From Anthostomella pinea (taxonomy: Eukaryota; Ascomycota; Sordariomycetes; Xylariales; Xylariaceae): a stretch of DNA of 64,000 bases. The notes under the pieces are model-generated. The model did no database searches. It was given only the letters and a program-made list of their open reading frames with translations, and was not told the origin of the DNA. Positions 47,771 to 60,289 of the stretch are shown piece by piece. The position numbers and the translations under genes are program-made. Position 1 is the first letter of the stretch, and each line of letters opens with the position of its first letter. The DNA is taken from NCBI GenBank assembly GCA_963556695.1, contig CAUWAG010000006.1:3844001-3908000 (forward strand), in the 5' to 3' direction.

Positions 47771-48649
47771 TCCATACCGACGAACAGTGCCTAGCCTAGC
47801 CTGGTCTGAGACGAGGCGGAAGCGACCTATAATCCGCAGATGCGACTCGGGAGATGATAGTCAGCTGGGACGAAGCATATGATGGGAATAGAGGACATGT
47901 GGCCGATACATGGCGATGCTAGGAATCGTCAAATTCCCAATACGCCACCGTCGCCATTCCATCCCATCCCTCCGACACTAAGTCGGATTTAATCAGACAT
48001 CAATCCACCCAAGCACCATACCATGGGCAACTCCCACGCTCGCATCAAACACGCGCCCCCTTAGCTATTCTGCTTACTTCCTTACCTACCTTCTATTCAT
48101 GAATTGATTTGAAGAATAAGATAGAGGTATAGCGTCGGCGTTCAAAAAAGGTGCAGTAGACAATGTCCGATCACCTGTCGTCATCTTCGGAACGTGATCA
48201 CAGGCCATTGGACTCGGGACCCTGCGCGATGACAGCTTGTATTGTCCATATATCTTACTTAGTCACAAATATGAGCATATCAGTCTTTCGTTTCTGACCT
48301 TCGTGTTGTAAACTCTAGTGCGCGCTCGGCACCTCACTTGCGTAAGTTGCAGACCTAGTATGCGGGTCCTGACCTAAACCCCCAAAAAGAGTAGCTGCGG
48401 GATGAAGCTTATAGCAGAAGTCTGAATGAGCTGATTGAATCGATCAATGCCATAGTAAGCTGATATCTCTAAAACTTCAAATGCTTAAAGTACCTCAATC
48501 AGTACGCAGCAGAAGCCGCTTCGTAGAAGCGACGCTCTCCAACAAACCTAGTCCAAAGCAAGCTCATAAGCCATACCGTCCTGCAAAAACGCCCCAAACA
48601 ATGCTGCCGCCACCGCGACCTCGCCCAATTTGATCCTAAGCCACCAACA
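47771..48649. other. Convergent intergenic region
   Basis: Between the secreted peptide gene (+) and the PQ-loop gene (-). No gene or repeat seen beyond short ACCTACCTT units at about 48080. Confidence 0.55.
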
Positions 48650-50016
48650 CTAAGCAATGACTGCGACCTCGTTGGTGCCGTTCACCCCATTCGCAGAGCC
48701 ACTGTTGCCCTCTCGTTTCGGGGCGTATATCCGGAACTGGTAGAATATGATGCAGTCCTCTACTATAGTTCCCAGCGAACCAAGGAGCCATGGGATGGCC
48801 TTGATTATGTAGTCAGGCTTCTGCGAGTATGTGAAGACGCTCAACCCATATGTGAAGTTTCCGGTCAACGATAGCAGGAAGAAGAGCAGAGCGAGGCCTT
48901 CGTCAGTGTTAGTTAAGGCGAAGCATGGAGGTCGGGAGATGGGGGGCATACCTTCGCACGACTTCTCCCGGTAGTTCTTGATAATCTGCGGTATCCGAGC
49001 ACTGCACTCTCGTCAGACTTACTTTCCCAAACGTGTTCCAGAACGAACATACCAAAGGTAGCATATCGCACTAGCATATCCCAATACCATGCCCACAACA
49101 GCGACCGGCGTATCCATATCCGACTGCTCATCGCCATCAGGCTGGTCCCAAGCTCCAGCCCGGTACGAGACAAACCAGCCCACGGCCCCAACGACGTAAA
49201 CAGCCACGATGCTGAGCGAGTTGTGCAGCCACGGGTTGCTGTCGGGCGTCTCGTCCTCGCCCGTCACGCTGCGCTTGATAGGATCGAGGCCCGACGCGTG
49301 CTGGCGCAGCGAGTTGCGCCCGTGCGAGCCGGGCAGGCCCAGGCCCGTCGACGAGGTCCGGCGTCGGCGCAGCAGGGGTTCGTCCTCGGAGGCCTCGCTG
49401 TCGGTCGACTGCGTGCGCTTCCGGGCCGCGCGCGCGTTGCGGACGTTGTAGTAGACGCATTGCGTTATGAGGATCAGGTCGGAGATGCAGAAGTAGCCTG
49501 CCAATGCGGTCGCGGTGGGCGCGAGGCCCGTGACGAGGGCGCCTGTGTGACGGGTTGTGGTGGTCAGCTTGTGCGCGTGCCTATGTTCTACTTGTATCGA
49601 GATGCTGCAGATAAAGGGGACTCAAACCGCTTGGTTCAGTTGTCGAGTTCGCCCACGCGCATGACCACCGCGCGCCTCGCATCGTGGAAGCTCAAAAAGG
49701 GCATAATCCAGTGTATGACATACCACACAAGTTCGCGACATCACCAAATAGCCAGATCGCCAGAAAGCCCATAGACAAGCCCTCGGCGCTCTTCGCTTTG
49801 TAGTTCGTGATGAGTTGAGGGAGCTACAGGGCAAGCAAGCAACGTGTCAGCAGCGCTCTTCGCAACCGTCGACAAATGGCGAGATCCTCCCGACCGATCC
49901 GACCCCGCGGAAAGACCACCACGTACCAACAGGCAGATCCAGGCCGCCAGGCTGATGCTGCCAAAGATGCCCGAGAGGGCCTCGTTGACGGAGACGCCCC
50001 GTGATATGGACTCCAT
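48650..50016 (-). CDS. PQ-loop vacuolar basic amino acid transporter (Ypq/Rtc2 type)
   Basis: Five exons (50016-49927, 49823-49724, 49542-49053, 49001-48952, 48897-48650) join in phase to 325 residues. Two PQ-loop motifs are present: LLLPQLITNYKAKSAEGLS near residue 30 (completed by splicing across intron 1) and ARIPQIIKNYREKSCEGLA near residue 230 (assembled from exons 3-5). Seven hydrophobic segments are visible, with a charged cytosolic loop at about 95-150 (ARKRTQSTDSEASEDEPLLRRRR), including an EDEPLL acidic dileucine signal suited to vacuolar sorting. Ypq1-3 in yeast export cationic amino acids from the vacuole. The substrate here is inferred by homology. Confidence 0.9.
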
Positions 50017-50520
50017 GGCTGTCGGGGAGTACGTGAGGGAACGAATACTGCAGAGGGCGAAGTTCGTATTGCTCGCTAACTTAAGACGCTGCTTAAGAAT
50101 AGCCGGCCGGCGTCGGTCAATCACTCGATCTGTCCGTCAGGTGGTCCGGTCGTCATGAGGTCAGCTGAATGGCAGCGCAGTCGGTCCTCACCTCAGTCAT
50201 CGGTGTGGTGCAAGGAGTTTTCTTATCTCTGGTGCTACACAGTAGAGTCTCAGAGATAAGACCAATAACCCTGAGAAAGAATGACACAGCCGAGCAGCCA
50301 ATTATGACTGCCGCTTGGGACGAATCTGGCCTAGCGTTAGTGATCCGGTTGTTCGGGGTCCAGCAGCCGCTAACGAGAGCGAGGCCGTTGGTTAGACTGT
50401 CAAGTTCAATCAGCAGTGACGTCCACTCGTTGGGGACCGACCCCACTCTGACGCTGCGGCTATGCAGGCGGGCTCGGGAAATAACATTTCATAGCCCCTC
50501 AGTGGACCTGTGCCACACCA
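50017..50520. other. Divergent region up to the AT-rich island
   Basis: Promoter region of the PQ-loop gene, then about 350 bases without a supported gene. Base composition switches abruptly at about 50535. Confidence 0.55.
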
Positions 50521-50835
50521 CATTAAGAGTTACCTTTAATTAAATAATTATATCATTAACACTTCTACGTTTAATATCCTATTATTAATAATGTATGTAT
50601 AAAATAATAGTTATTAGCGGGCAATTACTAATCGTACGTATTAATTAAGTCCTATTATCGTTACGGTATATTATTAAGGAAAAAAGTAATGCTTTTTTAT
50701 TTAATATGTGTTTTTATATATAATAACTTTATGTAATTTAACAATATTAAAGTGTAGTTTTATCTTTTAACAACGCTTTAAAGCTTTTATTACGTTGGCG
50801 GTTTTTATTTAATTAGTTTTAAAATACTTACAAAG

Positions 50836-51020
50836 TGTGAGAAGAATCCATCTATGTATGTAAGCATGATGAGGCTGCCAGTTGCCGTGTCGGGTGACAC
50901 AGGCTCCGTGGCCCCCATATATAGCGATCGCACACAGAACAGAGTAGATAGACCTTTTCCTGAATACAACAACGCTGTACCGTTCATCACGCACTCATCG
51001 GATCTGGGATATTGCTCTCA
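50836..51020. mobile_element. Solo LTR, 185 bp, TSD CAAAG
   Basis: It starts TGTGAGAAG and ends GCTCTCA, with CAAAG at 50831-50835 and again at 51021-51025. The TG...CA termini and 5 bp duplication mark a recombined LTR retrotransposon. A TATATAG box is inside. Base composition is normal within AT-rich surroundings. Confidence 0.75.
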
Positions 51021-52477
51021 CAAAGGGTTTAGAGTACTTTATATTTTTTCTTTTTAACTTTTATTACTATATAGCTTTGGAAGTGTATATATTATTTTTA
51101 TTTTCTTATAAAACGAACTTTTTATAGCTTAAATAAGCTTAAAGATTTTTAAAAGCTTAAAAATATACTGCTTCCATGTAGTTACGTTTATGTTACCGTT
51201 ATTGTTATTAAAATTTATATATTAATAAAGCTTGAACTTATAATTTTAACTTATAATAGCTACGACGTATATTAAAACTTAGTTTAAAGGTCTTTTCTAC
51301 GGTTTTATTAATTTTAAGCTTTTACGGCTTATATTTACTTCTTAAAGCAGTAACTTTTATTTAAAAGTACTTTCATTTCCGACTTTTAACCTTTATATAA
51401 ATTTAATTATTGGCTTTTATTTTATCTTTTAACGGTTTACTAGAATAAAGCTTTTTAAAAGTTTAAAAAGAAATTCAAAGTAACATTGCTCGGTAAAAAT
51501 ATATGAAATATTTTAGTTATTATTTTTAAGAAGCTTAAAAAACCTTTTATGTTTTACTTTTTATCAGGAAGGTATCTTATTTATTTTATTATTACCTTTT
51601 TTTAATGATAAAAATACTATTTGTATAAACAAGTTATTATAAAAGCGATTATATATTTAACAATTATTATAATAATTTTAACGTTTATAGTTGTTTTTTA
51701 TTAAGTGTGCTACAAGACTCTATAATTTGATTTAAGGTTTTATTAACGAGATTTTCAGAGTATTTAAATATTTTTTAATAGCGATTTTTTAACTTTATTC
51801 CTTCGTATAATCGTTTTTACATGTAATTTCAATTAATCGAAGGTCGTTATAATAGGTTTTAATATTATAATTTGTATATTTAAGCTTAAAACCTGAATTT
51901 TATTAAGTAATAACTTTAATAAAAATAGCTAGTATATTGTTTTATTTGAAGTATTGTATAAGGTTATATTGTTATCTTTCTTTCTAGTAAATAAGAGTTT
52001 TACCTTAATTATTTGTTTACATCTTCACAATTAAATTAGTTATTAAATATTATTTTTACTCCTATGACTTTAAATCACCTTCGGTTCACGTTTTAAAGCC
52101 GTTTTTATTATCTTAGATTAATTTTGATTATGTTAAAAATAATTACATCACCTTAAGACTATTTAAGCGAGGATAGTATTAAGTTTAAAATTTATAATTA
52201 TAAATAAAACTATTATTAACCTTTTATTTCTAACGTTATTTAAACATTATTATCTTTTTATTATTTTATAATACTTTAACTATACTATTAAAGTTAATGC
52301 GAGCGAATATAAAACATTGAATCACTCTTAACTCTTTAATAGAAAGATAATTAAAAGTAAGAAATGCTATTATTAACGTTAACATAAATATTATTATTAA
52401 TAAAAAAAGTAAAATTTAATAGCGTGTACAGTTGTTAGAATAATAAGTATAAATAAACGTGTAAATATATTATTTAT

Positions 52478-52681
52478 TGTTGGAACAGGCTTGAACGATC
52501 AATCATAATACTCGAGTATGGGGTCAAGGTCATGATGTTGCTGATGGTTGGATTGAGAGGAATCTAGCTGGACTCAAAGGTCTGGCCAAGTGCCCTCTCA
52601 ATCCACTATCTTATCTTATCTAATCATACATGTGGGTCCTGGTATAGATGGTTTGCAGTCTGGAATCGCATGGATCCAACA
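52478..52681. mobile_element. Solo LTR, 204 bp, TSD TTTAT
   Basis: It starts TGTTGGAACAG and ends GGATCCAACA, a good terminal inverted TGTTGG/CCAACA pair typical of LTRs, with TTTAT at 52473-52477 and 52682-52686. The AT-rich duplication is weaker evidence on its own than in the other copies, but the termini are clear. Confidence 0.75.
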
Positions 52682-53137
52682 TTTATTATATTAAAGGCTA
52701 CAACTGGTTTAAAAACTTTTAAAAAAACAACTTTTTCATTATACATAAAGAATCCGTGTCATTTATAATCTTATAATTAATCAGATTTCTCAACGCGGAA
52801 ATAAGACTTACTATTAATATAATACCCTTTTTAACAACTTTTGATACTGTTAAAAAACGACATTAAAAATTTCCGCGCCTTTTTATTGTAAAAAAAAAAT
52901 TCGGTCTTTTTACGTATTTAACCTTTTTAAAAAGCGGTTTATTTAATATTTTTACTTATAATATATAATTCAATTACATATAGGATTGACTGCCGCGGAC
53001 TTTTTAACTTGATTATAATTATAAAAGACTTAACCATAATTAAAAAACGATTTTTTTTTAACTTCACAAGATATCATAATTTTAATAATACCCGGTATTT
53101 TTATGTTTTTCTCTTTAAAACTCGTTAAAAATGCGAT

Positions 53138-53330
53138 TGTAACGGTCCACCCACCTGGTCCTTAGCCAAGTGCCCCACCAGGTCACGTGTAGATTAGATA
53201 AGCAAGGAACGTGACCACCACTTAAGGTGTGTGCTACGCACACCACCTTGATGGTTTCCTTTTCCTTCCTCACCTTGTTATTTTTATAATTAATCCCAGA
53301 TTGCAACACGCTGTTGCAGGCATCATGACA
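53138..53330. mobile_element. Solo LTR, 193 bp, family A, TSD GCGAT
   Basis: It starts TGTAACGGTCC and ends GCATCATGACA, with GCGAT at 53133-53137 and 53331-53335. It shares GTCACGTGTAGATTAGATAA and a CCTCACCTTGTTATTTTT segment with the copy at 56227. Confidence 0.78.
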
Positions 53331-53718
53331 GCGATAATAAATTTAAATAAATTTATTACTAATTTTACCCGCTTAAAAATACAATCAACGATATAATTTC
53401 AAAGTTAATTAATATATTTAAATACTCTATTATTACTAACATTTTCGATTTAATAAAACCTACTAGCTGCGGCTGTTACTTTATTAAAATTCTTTTTAAA
53501 AATGCCTTTTATTTTATATTAATAGCACCATATCGTAAGTAGGTATTAAGACTTAATTAAAAAGCAAGTCTTACTACGAAAACTACTTATCATTTAACCT
53601 TTAAATGAATCTTTTTTTATTTAACTTATTTTCAAAAGCAAAATTGTTAAACATTTTAACTTAATTTTAATAACGTTATTCTTATTATCCTGGTTTTGCT
53701 TTTTAACTATTCTACGCT

Positions 53719-55582
53719 TAACGTAGCTGACAAGCGAGTTGACATTACAAGCGAGTTGGCACTCGTCATGAACTCTCCAACTGCCATGTCAAATAACTTC
53801 ACCACAACGCATTCAGTTCAATTCAATCAATCGGATTCCTCTTCCTCAGAGGTTTCTATCTCTATTGTACAAGTTCGCGCATTATGGCCAGTATTGCCGC
53901 AAACGCCACACCGTTGCCCACGCGCTGCCGCCCGCCTTGGATGACGACTACCTTCACCCATTTCCTGTTTTGCCAGCTCAGCACCATGCTTTGTAGCCTG
54001 AAGATCTACTGCATCTTCAACGGAAAGTACTCCTCCTTTCACTAGACGTTTGTTTTTTGTTCTCCGGCGTTTACTTAGTAGGTGATTGGCCTCTTCTAGT
54101 TCGAGGACCCAGGAATCAACTAAAGCGACCTTATGCATAAGACCGTATGTAGCCTTCGAAAACGAGCTCAATGCATCAATTATTGATGTAGGTGAGCTTC
54201 CCTGGTGGTTTCTGACTCGGTTTCGGATATAAACCGATTGGTTTACCGCTTCGTTAATGGTGGTAGGCGTCTTCGAAGTCCAAGTAGTGGGTGGCAGATT
54301 GGGGTCTGGCGACGGTGTTCGTATGACAGCGACAGCATCCAGCTTTGAAATAACACTTTCTGGGTCAAAAGGAACAAGTCCAGTAGCACTGAAACCTGCT
54401 CGAATGTTTCCTGGCGTCATAACAGCGTTGTGTGCTTCACAAAACGCTGCAAGGAAGTCCTCCTTCGAAACGTGGGTTATATGACGCCGGATGAGATCCT
54501 CAATCATGCGACCGTAAGCTTGTTTGAGCGGGCTAAAATAGCCGACATCTAGAGGCTGGAGCCTGTGTGACGAGTGGGCAGGCATACAAAGGGTGATAAT
54601 ACCGTTATTCTGACAATAATCCTCAAAGACCTGGGAATGGTGGCTTTTATGACCATCTAGGATGAGGAGGCGTTTACCGGCAGTCATACGCGGTCTGGTA
54701 TACTTGTCGAAATGCTGAATCCATTCCAAACCAATCTCATTCGTGGTCCACCCGTTGTCGGACACGGCCACCTTCCAATTGCGTGGTAATATCGTGTCGC
54801 GATACCATGACGCAAGGTGGGTTTTGCCCTGTAGAATGATGAACGGCGGGACCACCCAACCATCAGCATTAACAGCAGAGATTGCTGTAGACCATTCCTT
54901 GTTGCCTTGCTGAGCTTGTCTAGGCCTGCCACGTCTTTCGGCGCTTGTAACGACCATGCCGGACCCAATAATGCCCATCATAAACCCAGTCTCGTCGAAG
55001 TTGTAAGTATCCGCGTCTTGGATACCATGTTTCGCGACTGCTGCTGCAACTTGGCAAAACCACGCGCAATACGCGTCTGGATCCTCGTTCAAGACCCTCT
55101 GGTAGTCTATCTTCCGATAAAAACGCGTCCAGAGGCCTGGTGTACGTTTGATGAAGTTCCGCGTCTAGTTCTTTCCAACGCGTCCAGCCCCACGCGCCGC
55201 CAACAATTGATTCGCCATATCTTTAACATAACTGTACCGGGGCGGAAATGCTCACGCATCCAGGTCGAGAATGAAGGAACAAATGTCATTCTCTTCGGAA
55301 ACCATAAGTTTCAAAGTATTGGGCATGCTGTCGCGTCGTGATGGCATTCCTTTGACTCTATTGCTCAAAGTGGAACGAGGGACATTAAAGAGTTTCGCAA
55401 GCTGAAATATAGGAATATAAGGGTCACGTCGTTTAGCTTGAACAGCTAGCTGCAAGTCTGATTTGTTATAACGCGGTGCCATTGTTGTTGGTGGAGATAT
55501 GATGGTTTGAATCGTATTGGTTGGAAAGTTCATGACGAGTGCCAACTCGCTTGTAATGTCAACTCGCTTGTCAGCTACGTTA
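53719..55582 (-). mobile_element. Fot1/pogo-type DNA transposon, near-intact copy
   Basis: The element runs 53721-55580 (1860 bp) with TA on each side (53719-53720, 55581-55582), the expected duplication. Terminal inverted repeats are identical for 54 bp, starting ACGTAGCTGACAAGCGAGTT, and each contains two copies of ACAAGCGAGTTG. One transposase gene lies inside on the minus strand. Ends and composition are preserved despite its setting in RIP-mutated sequence, so it probably inserted late. Confidence 0.93.
53827..55482 (-). pseudogene. Pogo/Fot1 transposase with two in-frame stops
   Basis: From ATG 55482 a single frame of 551 codons runs to 53827, interrupted only by TGA at 55254-55252 and TAG at 55167-55165. 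The N-terminus is a Psq/CENP-B helix-turn-helix (FQLAKLFNVPRSTLSNRVKG). The DDE domain shows NFDETGF, LLILDGHKSH and LQPLDVGYFSPLK for the three acidic positions. The C-terminus has a CCHC-like knuckle, CGVCGNTGHNARTC. The TAG sits where the second copy in the window has TGG (Trp); the TGA is also present in that copy. Both fit single C-to-T or G-to-A transitions. The protein would act in the nucleus, cutting at the inverted repeats and inserting at TA. This copy cannot make full-length protein. Confidence 0.9.
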
Positions 55583-56226
55583 TATAACATTTTTTCGCTT
55601 TATAAATACTTTTGGCTTTTTAAAAAAATACGTCAGAAGATAACGGAAGTATAACTTTAAGAATATCAAGCATAAAAGTCGATACAATTTAAATAATAAC
55701 ACGGCTTTTTATTTAAAAACTTTAAAAAGCGAAACAAATCGTTGAAAAGATATTATATCGTGACATATTTACGTAAATTAAATAAACAAGATCGTTAGCT
55801 ATTTCGGTTTTTATTTAATAATAATACCGATCTGTTACTTATATCTTATATAAATTTTCACTTTCATTAATTTGTTTTAAACCTTATTTACTTACTGTTC
55901 TTTAATGTTAAAATTTATAAGTAACTGAGTTTAATAACGTAACTATTTAAAACGTCTAAACGCTATATACTTTATAATAAGTATTAATTGTTTTATTTAT
56001 CATATATATAAAAACGCATTAATCTTTACACTTAGCGGCTTTCAATTAACGTAAAATCCTTTCTATTTTAGGCTTTATTTTTTTTAAACATTTTTATTCG
56101 CCGTTAAAAAGCCAGGTTTAATAATATAATAAAGTTAATCTTAATATAATAAGTTTTTTATTAATACAGTTATATTTAGCGCGGTAGTATAATGTAATAC
56201 TTTCTTTTTTATATAATATTACAAAA

Positions 56227-56425
56227 TGTGACGGTCCAGCACCTGTATTCACCTGGTTAGATGCTGAGTCATCAGGTCACGTGTAGATTAGATAAGGTAG
56301 GAAGGACACCACTATATGTGCTGCAGCCATTTGGGTGCACATACACCTGGATTCCTTCCCTTCCTCACCTTGTTATTTTTGGAATACCACAAGTTTTCCA
56401 GCGCAACGCCGCAGGTATCGTGACA
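56227..56425. mobile_element. Solo LTR, 199 bp, family A
   Basis: It starts TGTGACGGTCC and ends GTATCGTGACA, in the same orientation and with the same internal blocks as 53138-53330. The flanks (CAAAA and ATAAA) do not match well, so the duplication has decayed or is absent. Confidence 0.68.
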
Positions 56426-56545
56426 ATAAATATAACTTTATATTATACCTTGCTTTTTATAAGGCTATTATCCGCTAAGTAGTTATATAAACGTATAATA
56501 AAGTTCGTTTTGTGTAAATTTAAAGTTTTATAATTTAAACGTACT

Positions 56546-56800
56546 TGTCACAAAGCGTAAATAGGATGAGGACATAAAAGTCCTGATTGCACTACCTACG
56601 TGTAAGAATCTCTTGGTGGGGAGGGAAAGAAGGATCTGACCCGCCAGCCAATTCTGGTGGGATTAATAATCCTTCCATCCGCCCCACTATTACCTAGCCT
56701 AGTACAGTTGTGGCCACACGTCTTGTGCGCCAGGTCATGTGATGCTGCGCACAGGCCACCCTGATGGGTTGACAGACTTCCAGGAGGTCAGACTGTCACA
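56546..56800. mobile_element. Solo LTR, 255 bp, family B, TSD GTACT
   Basis: It starts TGTCACAAAGCG and ends GACTGTCACA, with GTACT at 56541-56545 and 56801-56805. Length and a GAAAGAAGGATCTG block relate it to the copy at 58246. Confidence 0.78.
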
Positions 56801-58000
56801 GTACTTATCAATATTTAGATTTATTTACGTAGATTTTACTTACAATCTTTAAATGTCTAATAACCTTTATATTAAATAAGTTATTTACAGTAATCCGATA
56901 GAATTCTTTAAATTAAACTTTAAAGATATTAAAAAGCTACTTACAATACATATTTACACGATATAAAAGTTATAAATATAACGTTTAATACTTATTTATG
57001 CAGTTTCTTTTGCTTTAAAAACTTACGTACGGCAAAAAAGTTTACGATTTTTATATGAATAGCTTACTTTCTTAACAAATTACCATACGGTATTATTTTA
57101 AACTAGTAATATTAATAAAAAATAAAAGAAATACTTAGTTTAACTTTCGCTACTAATAACGGAACATGCTTACTTTATTATATAGGTTAATTACAAAATT
57201 AAAAAAGCACCCTCCTTATACTAAAAATGAAAAGCCTTTATTTTTACCCGTTTTAAACCTTTTTATGAAAATGCACGCTTTCCAAATCCTTGCTAGCATT
57301 TTTTCAGATTTAAACATTTCTTTTGATACGTACAAAAAAAGGCTATAGTTTTTGCCGCATTACTATTTAACGTGTATTTAATTTTAAATTATCAAAAACA
57401 GAAAATAAAGTTTTTAATAAATAATCGTCGGATATAATTAAGAGTTATTTTAATACATGTAAAAGCGTAAAACTTAAATTATAACGATAATTTATTATAA
57501 GGTTTTATTACATAGCCTTTAACCGTTTATAAACGGTAATATATATCAATAATGGTTTAAAATATTTATTTTAAGCCTAATTTCTTACTACCGTTTTATT
57601 ACTTTTAAGTAAATGAGCTCATAATAAAGTTTAATAAGGCGTATAAAAAAGTATGAAGAAAAGTAGTAACTAGGCATTTATATAAGTAATGTAGTTTGCG
57701 TATAACCTTTTTTATTTAAGAATTTAAGCCTTTACGTTTTAAACCCATATACCGGATTTTAACTATTATGCTTTAATGTTTTAATTAAACTTGTTGGAAA
57801 TTTTTAATATATAAAACAATTTTTAATATATTCTTTTTGTATATTATAACATATTAATACTAAGTTTTTATACTTTAAAGCTGATCTTTTACCTTTATCT
57901 TAAATTTCCCGATCAAGCCCGTTGAGATTATATTAAAATTTTGAGATCTATTATAAATTCGACCTTTTTATACCTCAATTAAATCATATTATAATATATA

Positions 58001-60116
58001 TAACGTAGCTGACAAGCGAGTTAGCATTACAAGCGAGTTGGTACTCGACATGAACTTTCCAACCAACATGATTCAAACCATTATATATGCACCAACAACA
58101 ATGGCACCGCGTTACAACGAATCAGACTTACAGCTAGCTGTACAAGCTAAACGACGTGACCCTTATATTTTGATATTTCAGCTTGAGAAACTCTTCAACA
58201 TCCCTCGTTCTACTTTGAGCAATAGAATCAAAGGAATGCCATCACTGTCACAATTCCGTAATTGTATTGGAAGGATACAGGGACCCTTATTAACTATTAA
58301 CGTATGATGAACTCTGGTTAAAGGAAAAGAAAGATCTGGAGATGCACCCAAATTGGTGGGCAGCTAGATGTGTGCAGTTGTCCCTCACCAGACCCACCAT
58401 GGCATAAATCAACCTATCGTCCGATTAGTCACGTACTCAGTCACGTGACCCAGGGACCATGGGGACCATCGATAGACCTGATAGATGGTGGAACCATCAC
58501 AATCACGACATGACAGCATGCCCAATACTTTGAAACTTACGGTTTCCGAAGAGAATGCCATTATTTCCTTCATTCTTGACCTGGACGCGTGAGAATTTCT
58601 ACCCTGGCACAGTTATGTTGAAGATATGGTGAATCAATTGTTGGCCGTACATAGGGCTGAACGCGTTGGGAAAAACTGGATGCAGAACTTTATTAAACGC
58701 ACACCAGGCCTCTGGACTCATTTTTATTGAAGGATGAACCACTCAAGGGTTTTAAACAAAGATCCAAACGCGTATCGCGCATGGTCTTGCCAAGTTGCGG
58801 CAATAATCGCAAAACATGGCATCCAAGATATGGACATTTATAACTTTGACAAGACTGGATTTATGATAGGCATTATTGGGTCTGGTATAGTCGTCACAAA
58901 CACCAAAAGAAATGGCAGGCCTAGACAAGCTCAGCAAGGCAACAAAGAATGGTCTATAGTAATCTCTGCTATTAATAATAATGGTAGGGTGGTCCCGTTA
59001 TTTATTATTCTATAGGGCAAAACCCACCTTGCGTCATGGGATTGCGATATGACATTATTATGCAATTAGAAGGTAACCGTGTCTGACAACAGATGAACTA
59101 CAAATAAGATCAGTTTGAAATAGATTCAGTATTTTGACTAGTATACCAGACCGTGTATAACTGCTGGTAAACGCCTTCTCATCCTAGATAGTCACAAAAA
59201 CCACTATTCCCAGGTCTTTGAGAGTTATTACTAGAACAATGATATTATTACTTTTTGTATACCTGTCCACTCGTCACACAAATTCCAGCCTTTAGATGTC
59301 AGTTGTTTTAGCCCGCTCAAACGAGCTTATAATCACTCAATTAAAGATCTCATCCGGCGTCATATAACCCATGTTTTGAAGGAGGACTTTCTTGCAGCGT
59401 TTTATGAAGCACATAACGCTGCTATGATACCAGAAAACATTTGAGCAGGTTTTAGTATTACTGATTTTGTTCCTTTTGACTCAGAAAGTGTCATTTCAAA
59501 GCTGGATGCTGTCACTATTGTATGAACACTGTTGCCAGACACTAATCTGCCACCCTCTACTTAGACTTTAAAAACGCCCACCATCATTAACAAAGCGGTA
59601 AGTTTATATTCAAAATCGAGTCACAAACTACCAGTGAAGCTCACTTACATCAATAATTAATGTGTTGAGCTCGTTTTCAAAGGCTATATATGGTCTTAAT
59701 CACAAGGTCACTTTGGTTGGTTCCCGGGTCCGCGAGCGAGAAGAGGCTAATCACTTTTTAAATAAATACCTAAAATAAAAAACAAATGTCTGATAAAGAA
59801 AGAAATACTTTCTATTTAAGATATAATAAGTCTTTAGGCTACAAAAGATGGTACTGAGCTGGCAAGACAGGAAATGTGTGAAGGTAATCGTCATCTAAGG
59901 AGGACGGCAGCACGTGAGCGACGGTGTGGCGTTTGCGACAATACTGGCCATAATACGCGAACTTATATAATAGAGATAGAAACCTCTAAAGAAGAGGAAT
60001 CCGATTGATTGAATTGAATTGAATGCGTTGTGGTGAAGTTATTTCACATGACAGTTAAGGGGTTTAAGATGAGTGCCAACCCGCTTGTAATGCTAACTCG
60101 CTTATCAGCTACGTTA
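58001..60116 (+). mobile_element. Fot1/pogo-type transposon, decayed copy with nested LTR
   Basis: The ends ACGTAGCT at 58003 and AGCTACGT at 60114 are flanked by TA (58001-58002, 60115-60116). Same family as 53721-55580 but opposite orientation. Without the 256 bp LTR and its 5 bp duplication it measures 1851 bp, close to the 1860 bp of the other copy. The transposase relic (ATG about 58101 to about 60000) keeps SDLQLAVQAKRRDPY and FDKTGF (Glu of DETG changed to Lys) but has many stops and TGG-to-TGA/TAG changes. Confidence 0.92.
58246..58501. mobile_element. Solo LTR nested in the transposon, 256 bp, family B, TSD ATCAC
   Basis: It starts TGTCACAATTCC and ends AACCATCACA, with ATCAC at 58241-58245 and 58502-58506. 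Removing it and one ATCAC restores the continuity seen in the uninterrupted copy at 55311-55350, which proves the insertion. Confidence 0.9.
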
Positions 60117-60289
60117 TAAACACTTTTAAAATAGGCCTTGATATTTAAAGCTATTTAATTTATTTAAACGTATAATAATATATTAATAAGGTTTTAAACT
60201 GAAAATAATTTCAATATTATACTATACTAAAACGCCTCATTCTTTTTAGTTGATAATATTAGATAATATATATATATTAAAAAATAAAA

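Noticed and set aside
55107..55254. Very short intron (about 24 nt) hiding the TGA in the pogo transposase
   Set aside because: A GTGAG...ACAG string exists in both copies, but 24 nt is below workable intron size and would remove conserved residues after the HTH region; a nonsense transition is simpler.
52478..58501. MITEs (short inverted-repeat DNA elements) as an explanation for the short GC-normal inserts
   Set aside because: TG...CA termini, lengths of 185-256 bp and 5 bp duplications fit solo LTRs better; no MITE-type long inverted repeats are present.
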